The notes: generated from the letters alone by a model not told the origin. A stretch of DNA of 64,000 bases from Leishmania donovani (GCF_000227135.1 NC_018249.1:242901-306900), one strand, 5' to 3'. Shown: positions 11,342 to 21,963, counted from the first letter of the stretch. Translations and numbers: made by a program.

Positions 11342-11523
11342 GATATATACGTGGTGTGTGTGCGATCCGTTCGTGATGCGCGCCATGGTAAAGACGGGGT
11401 TTGAGCTCGTGTGTGAGTGTGTAGGCGGGAGTGGAGGGGGCGAGGGTCTACCTGTGAGAGGAAAGAGAGAGAGTGACACACAAAGAGGAGGAGGGCAAGT
11501 AACCAAACAAAAGAGGGGCTATT

Positions 11524-11541
11524 TATATTATATATAATATA
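11524..11541. repeat. Perfect 18-bp AT palindrome
   Basis: The sequence 'tatattatatataatata' equals its own reverse complement. It lies about 180 bases from the inverted repeat at 11314, in the same gene-free zone. Confidence 0.85.
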
Positions 11542-12416
11542 ATATATGTATGCCAGCATCACTCAGTCGGAAAGGGTTGGGGTAGAAGGCAGAAAAGGAA
11601 AAGCGAGGAAGAGAAGAGGTGTAACGAGAAGACCAAATAAGGGAAGGAGAGAAACGAGGAAAGAAACACGCGCGAAGGAAAAAAAAGTGAAACGCGAGCA
11701 CAAGCCCGAAAAAGAAAGAGGAGAACAAAAAACAGAGGGAAAAAAGCGGGAACGAGGGGAGCGAGCGAGGGTGTGGGTGTGTGAGAGAGAGTGCGGGAGA
11801 AGCAGACACGAAAAAAAGGGAAAGGAACATCAAAAAAAATGCGCAAACGAAGCAAGACGGAGGACGTGGAGGGGAACGCGGGGGTGCGGCAGCGGAGGGC
11901 GTATGCGATACACGAGAACTCTATACCGGCACCGACGACCACGCACGCCCAGCGCTGAGGCCGCAGAACGCAAGAAAAAAAAAGAGGTCCTCTCTGCCCG
12001 CATTGCGTAGGGGAGTGAGAGGTGTGAGACTACAAGGAGGGGCTCGGGCACATGTTTGCTCGTTCTAATGCGTGGCGCGTCAGAGTCCTTGCGTGACAGC
12101 CGCTGCTGTCGCCCGCTGTCCGTGGGAGTGGCGCTGAAGGCGTTGATCTTCGCTCCTCTCCTCCTTTGTGTTCTTGACGTGCGCGCAGTGTCCTTCCCTC
12201 TACCCACCTCCTTTTTTTCTTCTGCTTCTCACCTCCTCGATCGCCTCTCCTTCTTCCTGAACAAGCGAAAGCAAAACAGAGAGAGAGAGAGTGAGGGTGT
12301 CGTTTTGGTTATGTGCAGGAAACAACAAAAAGAAAACGAGAGGAAAAGGCAAGGAGCCAGGCAACGAGGGGTAACAAGTACGTGTGTGGAAGGGCCGTCA
12401 GCTACTCATTTATCGC

Positions 12417-12439
12417 CCCCCCCCCACCTCCCCCCCCCC
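12417..12439 (-). promoter_or_regulatory. G-runs in the predicted 3' UTR start of the CCCH gene
   Basis: The plus strand has C9 at 12417-12425 and C10 at 12430-12439. The transcript of the minus-strand CCCH gene would therefore carry G10 and G9 runs 28-51 nt after its stop codon. Such runs can form RNA quadruplex structures. This is inference; no function is shown. Confidence 0.4.
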
Positions 12440-12467
12440 TTTCTTCGGGAAGCGGAGCTTTGTAACG

Positions 12468-14237
12468 TCACGCCGCGCGCGCGATCGGGAGCGCGTAGAA
12501 ACCGGTCGGGTGGTACCTGAGGCTGTGGCACTTGCCGGCGCACCCGTATGGAGCTTCTGTCTTGGGCCATGAGGCCAGGTACGGGTTGTGATGCCAGCGT
12601 GTGGGGTTCGACGAGGCCTGCATCTGCGTCACGGACCGCGAAAAGCTGTTGTGGCTTGACGACATCCCCATCGACCCCTCCGCCGGCGGCGAGTTTGTCT
12701 TCTCCGAACTGTTCGATGTGCCAAGCGCAGCTCCATACGTCAGTGTCGATGTGGAGCTGGCCGCGGGGAGGCTGAGGGACACGCGAAAACGGTTGCCTTT
12801 CGTTGCCGAAAGGCCATATGGAGCTGCCGAGGGCGAGGAGTTATTCTGTTGGCCGCTTCCGGGGAAGCTGCCGGTGCTCGCGTTCATCATGTGGGGCATA
12901 GCCCCACTCTCAATCTGTTGTGGCCGGTGCGGCAGCGGCGTCGTCCCAACGGCGCCGATACGGTAGCCACTGAAGCTCTTTGACAAGTAGGGCACCGCAG
13001 AGGCGGTGCCAGCGCCCTCGATGCCGTTGCTGGCGTCCTCGCGCTGCGGCACCAGCAGCCGGCCACTCTCCGAGGCACCAGCGCTGCCCATCAGGTACGG
13101 CCTCGACGAGCCCCGAGCACTGCCGGTGCTCCCGTCCGCTGGCACCATCATGGACGGATCCTGGTGGTACGGCATGCTTTGCGACGGCTGCAGGGAGGAG
13201 GCCGACCCGACCTTCACCATAGTCGCAACTCCAGCGGGGTCCGCCGCCAAAGCGCCGCCGCTGCCGAGGGGCTGCTGCTGCTGGAGGCTGATGGAAGTGA
13301 AGACAGATTGGCGAACGGGGGCGCCCGGTGTGTTCGAAGCGCCTGAGCCGCCGTGGTAGTAGGAACTCTTCAACCGGCGATCGCAAGGCGTGGAAGAGGG
13401 CTCCGTGCCGTTCGTGAGACCCGCGCTGGTGGTGCTCGCCTCAAAGGACCCGGGAGCGGCGCAGTCGGCGTTGCCGTTGACGCCGCCCGTGGCCGGAGAT
13501 GCCGTGAGCTGCGGGTCAGCCGTCGTGAGGTCCTTGCAAAGGTGCAGGAACTTGCACTCCTCGGCGTACCGGCACCGTCCCATCGCGTGCAGGCGGCACA
13601 CTGTCGCCGCCGACGCGTCCGCAACAATCTTCTCTTCAGGGAACCCTGTGGTCTGGTTCAGAAGGCTGATGCGCGCCGCGGACGGGGCAAGCACGATGCG
13701 CTGCTCCTCCAGTAGGCGACGCAGTCCGACCGTGTAGCTCACGCGGTCAAGCGGCGCGTAGCTCCCCTCAAAGAAGGAGCAGCCCGGAACGTAGAGCACA
13801 ACATCGTTTGCGCCTACGGTCGACTCGGCAGCAGCAGCCGCATCCGCGCTGTTTTGCTCGCTGTTCCCATGGTGGTGAGAGTGAGAGTGGCCCAGCGAGA
13901 CGGACTCGCGCAGCAGGGCATTCTCTAAGACGCCGATGTGGTCCTTATCTCCGTGAGTGGGGCAGCAGCAGGGCAAGCTATCCACCTGAGAGCGAAGTCG
14001 CTGCACTGCCTCCCAGTCGGCGTGCAGCTGGTAGCATCCCTGGCCTTTGCGGCACCGACCAGAAAGAAAGAGCTGGCAGAGTGAGGGAAGCGTGCCACGC
14101 TGTTGGGCGCGGGTTTCGAAGATGTACTGCGTCGGGATGAGGAGCTTGCGCGTCACCGGGTCCACCACCGTCATGCAGAGCTCGCCATCAGCGTTGTAGG
14201 AAATGTGGCGACCCTTGGCGGGGGCTGTTCGTGGCAT
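12468..14237 (-). CDS. CCCH zinc-finger RNA-binding protein (shorter paralogue)
   Basis: The protein is 589 residues from the ATG at 14237; the 63 in-frame residues upstream look like UTR. Two CCCH fingers are clear: CQLFLSGRCRKGQGCYQLH at residues 54-72 and CRLHAMGRCRYAEECKFLH at 214-232, both C-x7-C-x5-C-x3-H. A Cys/His patch (CCCPTHGD, about 90-97) lies between them. The first finger is preceded by a conserved 'VVDPVTRKLLIP' segment. The same order occurs in the gene at 24514-27978, so the two are paralogues. CCCH proteins bind mRNA and control its stability or translation, which is the main level of gene control in kinetoplastids. The rest is Ser/Gln/Gly-rich and probably disordered. The layout recalls the trypanosome ZC3H20/21 group, but I cannot confirm orthology. 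Confidence 0.88.
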   Translation of the reverse strand: MPRTAPAKGRHISYNADGELCMTVVDPVTRKLLIPTQYIFETRAQQRGTLPSLCQLFLSGRCRKGQGCYQLHADWEAVQRLRSQVDSLPCCCPTHGDKDHIGVLENALLRESVSLGHSHSHHHGNSEQNSADAAAAAESTVGANDVVLYVPGCSFFEGSYAPLDRVSYTVGLRRLLEEQRIVLAPSAARISLLNQTTGFPEEKIVADASAATVCRLHAMGRCRYAEECKFLHLCKDLTTADPQLTASPATGGVNGNADCAAPGSFEASTTSAGLTNGTEPSSTPCDRRLKSSYYHGGSGASNTPGAPVRQSVFTSISLQQQQPLGSGGALAADPAGVATMVKVGSASSLQPSQSMPYHQDPSMMVPADGSTGSARGSSRPYLMGSAGASESGRLLVPQREDASNGIEGAGTASAVPYLSKSFSGYRIGAVGTTPLPHRPQQIESGAMPHMMNASTGSFPGSGQQNNSSPSAAPYGLSATKGNRFRVSLSLPAASSTSTLTYGAALGTSNSSEKTNSPPAEGSMGMSSSHNSFSRSVTQMQASSNPTRWHHNPYLASWPKTEAPYGCAGKCHSLRYHPTGFYALPIARAA

Positions 14238-15896
14238 TGCTGAGTTGCGGCGGGGAAGCACGGACGACTGCGAGTGTTGGCAGATCTGTATGAAGGGGGA
14301 GAAAAGACAGAAGGGTGTTTTGCGCAGGTCACATAAAAACTGACGCTCAGTCCAGTAATGTGTTGAGTGGCGACCGCGTGGAGGGTGTTCGGTGAGGTGT
14401 GGGATGGGGAAGAGCCTGGTGCTCAAGTCGTGCGGGTGTTGTGAAGGATGCTACTGTTTCTTCTCTGCTTTTGCGTTTGTGCACCACCACCACCACCGGA
14501 GCGTTCTGGAGCCACGATGAAAGAGAGAGGAATGAGGAAAACGGCAAAGGAAGTTAACAATAAAACTGAAACCAAGCAAGTGCTAAGCGAGCGCACGGAA
14601 AGGGTCTGCGAGCGGGGGGTGGAGGGGCTGTACGGATTTTCCGTAGGTGCAGGCTGTGAACTTGGGGGGAGAGTGGGGAGCACAGAGAGACAGAAAAGTC
14701 TAGAGAAACAGCTCAAACACAAATGTGAAGAAGGGAGAAGAGGCGCGACGGCGTGACGATGCCGATTCCGTTTACTCTCCGTAGTTTTGTGACGTTCAGT
14801 AATACGGGAAAGGAGGCAGTTGGACGTTGTGTGTGAGGGGAGGGAGGGTTAGAACGGAAAGTGGAATGGAGTGTGTGTATGAGACAAGAAGTCGTGAAAT
14901 AAAAGTGAGAGCGAGCCGCGGAGGACCACAGACAACAAATCATGCAAAGCAGAGAACAACCCTTGGTGTTTTCTTTTCGTTGGGGGAGGGAAGGATGGGC
15001 GCTCTTTGTGTGTTTTCCTCTGGCTCTTTGGTTTGGTTTGTATTTTTTTTTGTGTGTGCTTTTTTGATAACCCTGATGTTTTTGGTATGCGTGCGCGTGT
15101 GCGGTGGATACGGAGAGGCTGTGCGTAACCGCGTGTGTAGTGTGATTTGAGGAAAAGAAAGGAAGGTGGGAACGAAGGAAGAAAAAGAAAAGGGGGCGGT
15201 GGTAGGTGACGCAGAGCTACTGGAAGAACAGCAGAGAGAGGGGGGGGAGGAGGCGGCAAAGTGACGAGTCGACCACTCCAATACGGAGGACGAAGGTGAA
15301 CAGAAGGTGGTGAAGAGGGCAACGTACGCGACCCGAGCGCACCCGTGTGCGCACACATACATGTATTCCGTGTACTCTGTGCAACCCTCGTATCCAGGAG
15401 GTATCCTACCCAACCCCAGCCCACCTCTTATCGCTGTGGGGGGTACGAACACACGTTTCCTTCTGTGTGCCGCCATTGCGCTGGTGTTGTCGCGCCTGTG
15501 CGTGTGTGTGTGTGTGCTTCTTTTCTTCTTGCACTTATTCGCCTACCTCAATGCGGTTGCTATCACGACACCATCAAGGGAAAAAATAACCCTAACGAGA
15601 AAGTAAGCGGTAGTGCCTCACGCATACGTACACACATACAGAGAGAGACACACACAGGCAGGAAGATGAACAGACATGACTGCATGCCCGGCGCGCAGAC
15701 ATAGAAATACACATCCGTTACAGGTGGTACGAAGAGAAGAGGAAGTAAGGTAAAGTCCGAAGAAGAACGCACACACAAAACTCACTTGCATGCCTGAATA
15801 TGCGCATCGGTCACAACAGACAGCAGGAGCACACAGAAAAGAAAAAAGGGTGAAACAAAAAAAAGCAAGTACAAAGAAACAAACGCCACAAGAAGT

Positions 15897-16018
15897 GAAT
15901 ACAGCAAGGCAGGTGTGCGGTGTGCGTGCGTGCGTGCAGATGAGCTCGAAGGAGCGCAAAGGGAATCGCTACATGTTCACAGTACGCACACACACAGCAC
16001 ACCTGCCTCGCTGTATTC
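15897..16018. repeat. Long inverted repeat (22-nt arms, about 78-nt loop)
   Basis: The left arm 'gaatacagcaaggcaggtgtgc' (15897-15918, split here: gaatacagcaa + ggcaggtgtgc) is complementary to 15997-16018 except at one position. Adjacent TG- and CA-rich bases extend the pairing imperfectly by about ten more positions. An RNA from either strand could fold into a long stem. Confidence 0.7.
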
Positions 16019-17353
16019 GCCTCTTGCCGTTCTTCGCGATCGATCCGTGGACCATGAACATACGTGCCTGGCACACATACATACACCATAAATACACAGA
16101 GAGAGGGAAAAAAAAGAAAAAAGAACGCAGCGCACACAAGAGGTATGCGTACACCAGCAGTCCAATTGAGGGGGGCCATACACACAAGCCTATGCGCACA
16201 CGTATACAAGTGCTTTTCTTCGGCTCGCCGCCACACAACTGAGAGCACAAGGAAACCGCATGGCATGGACGCCACGAGTACAACTGCAGCGCGCGCGAAT
16301 GGCAAGAACGAAAAAAAAAAACGGCGACGGAAGTACGAGGAGACGACGAAAAGAGGATGCAGAGCAATCCTCTTGTCGATGGAGGCGGAGATAGTGGAAG
16401 AGAGGGAGAGAATCTCCGCGAGCCGCAAAGAAAGTCTGCACGTCTTTAGAGGAAGAAGGGCGGGTTTGGTGGGAAAGATGCCCCACCCCATCCCTAGTAG
16501 ACAAGCGAACGGGAGAACATGAACAGCAATACACACGAGCAACGAAAAAAAAGGGTGCAAAAACAAAAAGGGGAGAAGGCGAAAGAAGCATTCCCGACTT
16601 CGGAATTGCACCATGTCCACATACAAGCGTGTCGGTTCCTCTTGTTTGTTCGCCTCCCCCCCCCTCTCCACCACCACCCTACCTGCGCCGCCCTCAGGTG
16701 TAAGAGGAAGGCAAGCGAAGGACAGGGAGGTGTAAGTCCACCACCACCCCCACCTTTGATTTTTATCACCTCAGGGTCCTCCCCTCCCCATCTCGAGGAT
16801 CATGAAAACCAGCAGGAGATACGCGCAAGCAAGAGAGGCAAATGTTTCTTTACTACACAGGAAAATGAGAACGACCACACAGAAAAAGGGGGAAAGAGCG
16901 TGCATCGAGCATCAAGACGGCTACATTAAGAACGTCACAACAAAGAATAAAACAAATCGGCGAAAAGGGGGTGGAGGGGCAGAGAATAGGAAGAGATACT
17001 GCAACAAACACAAACTAAAAAACGAAGGCGCAAAGAAAGGTTGCGGCGACACACAAGAAGTGGGGCATAAAAACAGCGCACGGGCAACAAGAAGGGACAC
17101 AAAAAGGGAAGAGGGAAGATGGACACAAGCCGACGCATACACACACACAGAGTGACACAGACGCACATGCGTGATGAGCAGCGTCTGCATACACACGCAT
17201 ACCAGCTCACCTAGGCATAGAGAGACATGGGCAGCCGTGGTTCGTTGTTTCCCCTTGCGGAACAAGGGAAGCAGGGAACGCTTTCACACGCCATTGCTAC
17301 CCCTTCTCTTCGTCTGACCTCACTCACCCGAATGGTCGTCCGTTCCCTGTCCT

Positions 17354-17792
17354 GATCAACGCCTCCAGTCCGCCACGCAACATGAACTCAGACACCACTC
17401 CACCCGGCCTGTCACAGGCCTCATCGCGTGGCGCCAAGCAGCCGTAAGCACGCGTTGCAGCAGTGCCCNNNNNNNNNNNNNNNNNNNNNNNNNNNNNNNN
17501 NNNNNNNNNNNCCCCCCCCCCCCCCCCGCCCGCCTCGCCGGTGGCCACCTGGTGCGTCCCTCGGGGTGGCGCAGGCTCCCCACCAGCAGGCAGTGGAGGG
17601 TCGGGTGGGATACACGCTCGAGTCACGCGGACACTCTGCCCCATCACATACATGATGGAAACGCGTTCACCGTCGCAGGTAGCGCCGACGCAACGCCACC
17701 CAGGACCGGACCGCCCACATCAGCGGCGATAGATCGCTCTGGCTTCTCCACGTCGTCGGCGCCTGGCCCTGTCACCACCGGAAGTGGCTCCC
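17354..17792 (-). mobile_element. SIDER2-like retroposon (copy B), truncated
   Basis: This copy begins at 'cctgtcctgatcaacgcctc', contains a C-run interrupted by a 43-N gap (17469-17511), and stops at 'ggaagtggct', where the full copies continue with 'ctgcacttggcaggg'. It then abuts copy C directly. Read on the minus strand it matches copy E, including the 'ccacttccggtggtgacagg' block, which resembles the conserved 5' signature of ingi/L1Tc-clade elements. It differs from copy C by at least one substitution (ggcgcctggccctg against ggcgcctgaccctg), so it is not simply a duplicated read. Confidence 0.8.
17469..17511. other. Assembly gap (43 N) in a C-run
   Basis: This is the only gap that is not 99 bases. 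It sits at a long C homopolymer, a common point of sequencing failure. Confidence 0.95.
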
Positions 17793-17955
17793 CTGTCCTG
17801 ATCAACGCCTCCAGTCCGCCACGCAACATGAACTCAGACACCACTCCACCCGGCCTGTCACAGGCCTCATCGCGTGGCGCCAAGCAGCCGTAAGCACGCG
17901 TTGCAGCAGTGCCCCTCATCCATCCGAGTACGGCCTCCGCCTCCAACTCTACCCG

Positions 17956-17986
<31 letters not shown>

Positions 17987-18520
17987 TGGTGCGTCCCTCG
18001 GGGTGGCGCAGGCTCCCCACCAGCAGGCAGTGGAGGGTCGGGTGGGATACACGCTCGAGTCACGCNNNNNNNNNNNNNNNNNNNNNNNNNNNNNNNNNNN
18101 NNNNNNNNNNNNNNNNNNNNNNNNNNNNNNNNNNNNNNNNNNNNNNNNNNNNNNNNNNNNNNNNGCGTCCCTCGGGGTGGCGCAGGCTCCCCACCAGCAG
18201 GCAGTGGAGGGTCGGGTGGGATACACGCTCGAGTCACGCGGACACTCTGCCCCATCACATACATGATGGAAACGCGTTCACCGTCGCAGGTAGCGCCGAC
18301 GCAACGCCACCCAGGACCGGACCGCCCACATCAGCGGCGATAGATCGCTCTGGCTTCTCCACGTCGTCGGCGCCTGACCCTGTCACCACCGGAAGTGGCT
18401 CTGCACTTGGCAGGGACAGGGGCAGGGGGGCTGCTTGGCTTCCTCACAGAGTGGAGTTAATAAACTCTGAGATGCCACACACCGAGATGTTCCTCTCCCC
18501 CTGTCATGAGGGGTAGAGGG
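17793..18520 (-). mobile_element. SIDER2-like retroposon (copy C), with gap and overlap artefact
   Basis: The copy runs head-to-tail after copy B. It has an uninterrupted C-run of more than 30 bases at about 17950-17986. A 99-N gap (18066-18164) is flanked by an exact 75-base duplication (17991-18065 and 18165-18239), so the gap is probably an unmerged contig overlap and the true element is shorter. Its right end ('gatgccacacaccgagatg... tcatgagggg') matches old copy A. Confidence 0.85.
18066..18164. other. Assembly gap (99 N) between identical 75-base ends
   Basis: Identical sequence on both sides means the contigs very likely overlap and no sequence is missing. Confidence 0.95.
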
Positions 18521-19286
18521 TGAAACACAAAGAAAGCAACGAGATCGGTTAACCAAACAAGGGCACGCAAACACACAGACAGAGGCGAAAGAAAATAAGT
18601 TTAAAGACGCCCTAGGGGAAAGGAGGAGGAAGAGGGACAAGAGCGTCACCTGTGCATTGACAAAGGCGGTGTAGAAGACGGGTAAGGGTTAAAAAAAAAG
18701 AAAAAGGACAAGGGCGAGAGGGAAAATGGGGGAGGGGTAAGAACAGAGACAAGTAGAAAGGAAACCGCCATGGCGACGACAAGCTCGAAAACGGTTGTGC
18801 CCTTTCCTTGAGTCGTCCTCTGCTTCGTTCGATGCTTAGGCATTTTCTTAGTGTTTGTCTCACGTAAGCCAACCACAGCCGGCACGAACATCTTCCGTTC
18901 ACCTGAAAACAAGAAAGCAAACAAAAGCAAGAGGAAACGTTTCACCCAGCCACACACCCCTCGCCAAAAAAAGGGGTGCGAGCCGAGGTGCCACGCTGTC
19001 CAGATGGGAAACGGGGGAGGTTACACCGCAGAGAGCTACGGAGATAAAACAAGAGAGAGGAGGAAAGGGAGCAGGGGTACCTCTGTATCCATAACACAAA
19101 AAAACAGCGACACAGCCACAGCAGAAACAGAAAGCTCGAATGAAAACAGAAACAAAACGAGACCTAAAAAAGACGCCGCCCCTCGCCGCATCGCCGGCAG
19201 ATAAAAGGTACAAGCGCAAATCGATACTTTGCCGTGTCCGCCTACGCATGAACAGACTATTCATCCGCCTTCTATCTGCACACTTC

Positions 19287-19958
19287 ACCACGAACAAGTC
19301 AGCACATCAGCGCACATACACAGCCACAGCGCACCTGCCCCCAGCGGCGCCACACGGAGACGCGGGTGGGCGGCACGCCTTCACCCGCGCGGCCACCATT
19401 CGGGCTCCCGATCGAGGGCGCATGCCGCACAGGCCCGAGGAGGAAGTCGGCCACCTTCCGGTCAGCGCCCTCGGTCGCTTCGAGCAGCCGCATTCCATAA
19501 TCTGCTCCCCGCAGGCTCGCCACATTCGGGCCTGGAGGGCTCGACGGTGCAACTCGGGATGCCCTCGCCACGCTTCCGGCATCCGCGCCTCATCAGCCCA
19601 CACAGGCACATCGAGGGCGTGCCGCATGCTTCGCGCCGTTCCCGTCCACCGCTCTTGCTCCTCCGGCCTCCCCATGCACTGTCTGCGTGCGGTACGCTAC
19701 GTGCCGGCTGTGCGTCACAGCGCCCGCGCACCGCGCTCGCAGTTCTGCGCTGTGGGGCCCGCCTCAGCGCGGCGTCGTGGCCGGGGGAGAGGGCCGCCGG
19801 TGAGCATGTGCCGGCGCACAAAGAGCTCACAGCACGTCGCTCCGACGGAGCACAGGGGGCAGCGGTAGGCACCCGGCGGGGGAAGCCCATGCAGCGCGAG
19901 CGGGATGTGCGTGGCCAGGTCACTGCGTGCAAGATCATAGCGCGAAACCAGGTGTGCC
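19287..19958 (-). repeat. Repeat R2b, partial copy with a 119-bp deletion
   Basis: The copy aligns with 20086-20877 with four substitutions that I could find and one gap: it lacks 119 bases present in R2c between two 'cggcgccac' repeats (20143-20151 and 20262-20270). One of the four changes creates a TAG in the minus-strand frame. The right side runs into an assembly gap. Confidence 0.85.
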
Positions 19959-20057
19959 NNNNNNNNNNNNNNNNNNNNNNNNNNNNNNNNNNNNNNNNNN
20001 NNNNNNNNNNNNNNNNNNNNNNNNNNNNNNNNNNNNNNNNNNNNNNNNNNNNNNNNN
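19959..20057. other. Assembly gap (99 N)
   Basis: It separates two R2 copies in the same orientation. The true distance is unknown. Confidence 0.95.
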
Positions 20058-20085
20058 TTATCCCTTCAGCCTGTCCACACCCCTG

Positions 20086-21222
20086 CCACGAACAAGTCAG
20101 CACATCAGCGCACATACACAGCCACAGCGCACCTGCCCCCAGCGGCGCCACGGCTTCGTCCCGGCCGTCTCGGACGAGCCGCCTGCCGTCGAATCGGGCC
20201 ACGCGCGCAGCGGCCTCCTCATGGCCTTCCTCGCCCCTTCCCCGGGTGCGCGCTGCGCCATCGGCGCCACACGGAGACGCGGGTGGGCGGCACGCCTTCA
20301 CCCACGCGGCCACCATTCGGGCTCCCGATCGAGGGCGCATGCCGCACAGGCCCGAGGAGGAAGTCGGCCACCTTCCGGCCAGCGCCCTCGGTCGCTTCGA
20401 GCAGCCGCATTCCATAATCTGCTCCCCGCAGGCTCGCCACATTCGGGCCTGGAGGACTCGACGGTGCAACTCGGGATGCCCTCGCCACGCTTCCGGCATC
20501 CGCGCCTCATCAGCCCACACAGGCACATCGAGGGCGTGCCGCATGCTTCGCGCCGTTCCCGTCCACCGCTCTTGCTCCTCCGGCCTCCCCATGCACTGTC
20601 TGCGTGCGGTACGCTGCGTGCCGGCTGTGCGTCACAGCGCCCGCGCACCGCGCTCGCAGTTCTGCGCTGTGGGGCCCGCCTCAGCGCGGCGTCGTGGCCG
20701 GGGGAGAGGGCCGCCGGTGAGCATGTGCCGGCGCACAAAGAGCTCACAGCACGTCGCTCCGACGGAGCACAGGGGGCAGCGGTAGGCACCCGGCGGGGGA
20801 AGCCCATGCAGCGCGAGCGGGATGTGCGTGGCCAGGTCACTGCGTGCAAGATCATAGCGCGAAACCAGGTGTGCCTCATGAGTTCAGCAGCCTTGTTCTC
20901 CGCGTGTGGGGCAGCGGCCGCCAAGTGCCTCTTGCCGCTGTGCCCGTCAGTGTATTAGTAGCATGGCGCACCGCCGCCGCTCCTGGCCCCATGTCTGCCT
21001 GTGCCGCACCATCCGCCCACAGCCCGCCAGCCACTGATGCGTTGAAGCGCACGCGACCGCCGCGCATGAGGAGGGGGGAGGGTGTGAGTGCGGTGCTCCG
21101 AAGGGGGCCGATGCCTGCATGCCCGAGTTGATGCTGGCGAAGCGCTGTAACGGCACCGTCATCCGGCGGGCGCAGCCCTCCGGCGCCAAATACGCAAGGT
21201 AGCCTCCTCACGTGAGCGGCGG
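20086..21222 (-). mobile_element. Repeat R2c, most complete copy; probable degenerate retroposon
   Basis: This 1.14-kb unit is the longest of four copies. On the minus strand one frame reads HLVSRYDLARSDLATHIPLA, then a zinc-knuckle-like GAYRCPLCSVGATCCELFV followed by RRHMLTG, and ends at TGA. Another frame then gives a protein-like stretch (MGRPEEQERWTGTARSMRH... HALDVPVWADEARMPEAW). The broken but protein-like frames suggest a decayed coding element. A Cys-rich nucleic-acid-binding motif near the C terminus is known in ingi/L1Tc-clade and SLACS-type non-LTR retroposons of kinetoplastids. I therefore favour a DIRE-type remnant, but no reverse-transcriptase motif is seen in this unit and the family stays open. 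Confidence 0.5.
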
Positions 21223-21543
21223 GATAGACGAAAAGAAGGAGGTAAAAGAAAAGGGGCCAAAAAAAGAGGATTGATCGAGCGTTAGGGCGCCAAGGCGAAG
21301 GATGTGTGAGTGTGTGATCCCCTTGGGTTAGTACGAGAATCTTGTATACATGGACCACAGAAAGAAACGTCGGCAGCCAACATAGTCTCTTGCGCAAGCC
21401 CTCTCTCTCTCTGTCGTGCGGGAGTGCAATCAGCGGTGCTTCCACGCCATCCAAGCGCAAGGAGACGAGTTGGGCGGCCAAACGAGTGAACACGATGAAA
21501 GAGAGACGCTCCGTTGTTGTCTGCATCGCTTCTCTCGTGTCAC

Positions 21544-21642
21544 NNNNNNNNNNNNNNNNNNNNNNNNNNNNNNNNNNNNNNNNNNNNNNNNNNNNNNNNN
21601 NNNNNNNNNNNNNNNNNNNNNNNNNNNNNNNNNNNNNNNNNN
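21544..21642. other. Assembly gap (99 N)
   Basis: It separates unique sequence (to 21543) from R2d. The true distance is unknown. Confidence 0.95.
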
Positions 21643-21963
21643 GGGGGAAGCCCATGCAGCGCGAGCGGGATGTGCGTGGCCAGGTCACTGCGTGCAAGAT
21701 CATAGCGCGAAACCAGGTGTGCCTCATGAGTTCAGCAGCCTTGTTCTCCGCGTGTGGGGCAGCGGCCGCCAAGTGCCTCTTGCCGCTGTGCCCGTCAGTG
21801 TATTAGTAGCATGGCGCACCGCCGCCGCTCCTGGCCCCATGTCTGCCTGTGCCGCACCATCCGCCCACAGCCCGCCAGCCACTGATGCGTTGAAGCGCAC
21901 GCGACCGCCGCGCATGAGGAGGGGGGAGGGTGTGAGTGCGGTGCTCCGAAGGGGGCCGATGCC
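21643..21963 (-). repeat. Repeat R2d, partial copy
   Basis: The sequence matches 20797-21114 almost exactly from 'gggggaagcccatgcagcgc' to 'gggggccgatgcc' and then changes to unrelated sequence ('aggtgaaaaaag'), so this copy lacks the last part of the unit. Confidence 0.8.

Larger units (their letters stand above)
8516..12467. other. Intergenic region with retroposon fragments
   Basis: No convincing gene is seen. It holds the R3a and R2a repeat fragments (10.0-10.8 kb), a gap at 10366-10464, two AT-rich inverted repeats (11314-11341 and 11524-11541), a purine-rich plus-strand zone (about 11450-11860), and C-runs just downstream of the CCCH gene stop. Long overlapping open frames at 9.4-10.2 kb exist on both strands, but neither has features of a real gene. 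Confidence 0.55.

Noticed and set aside
19462..20592. 376-codon minus-strand frame spanning two R2 copies.
   Set aside because: It is continuous only because it crosses an assembly gap. The R2b copy differs by amino-acid-changing substitutions and a stop just upstream, showing decay rather than a functional gene.
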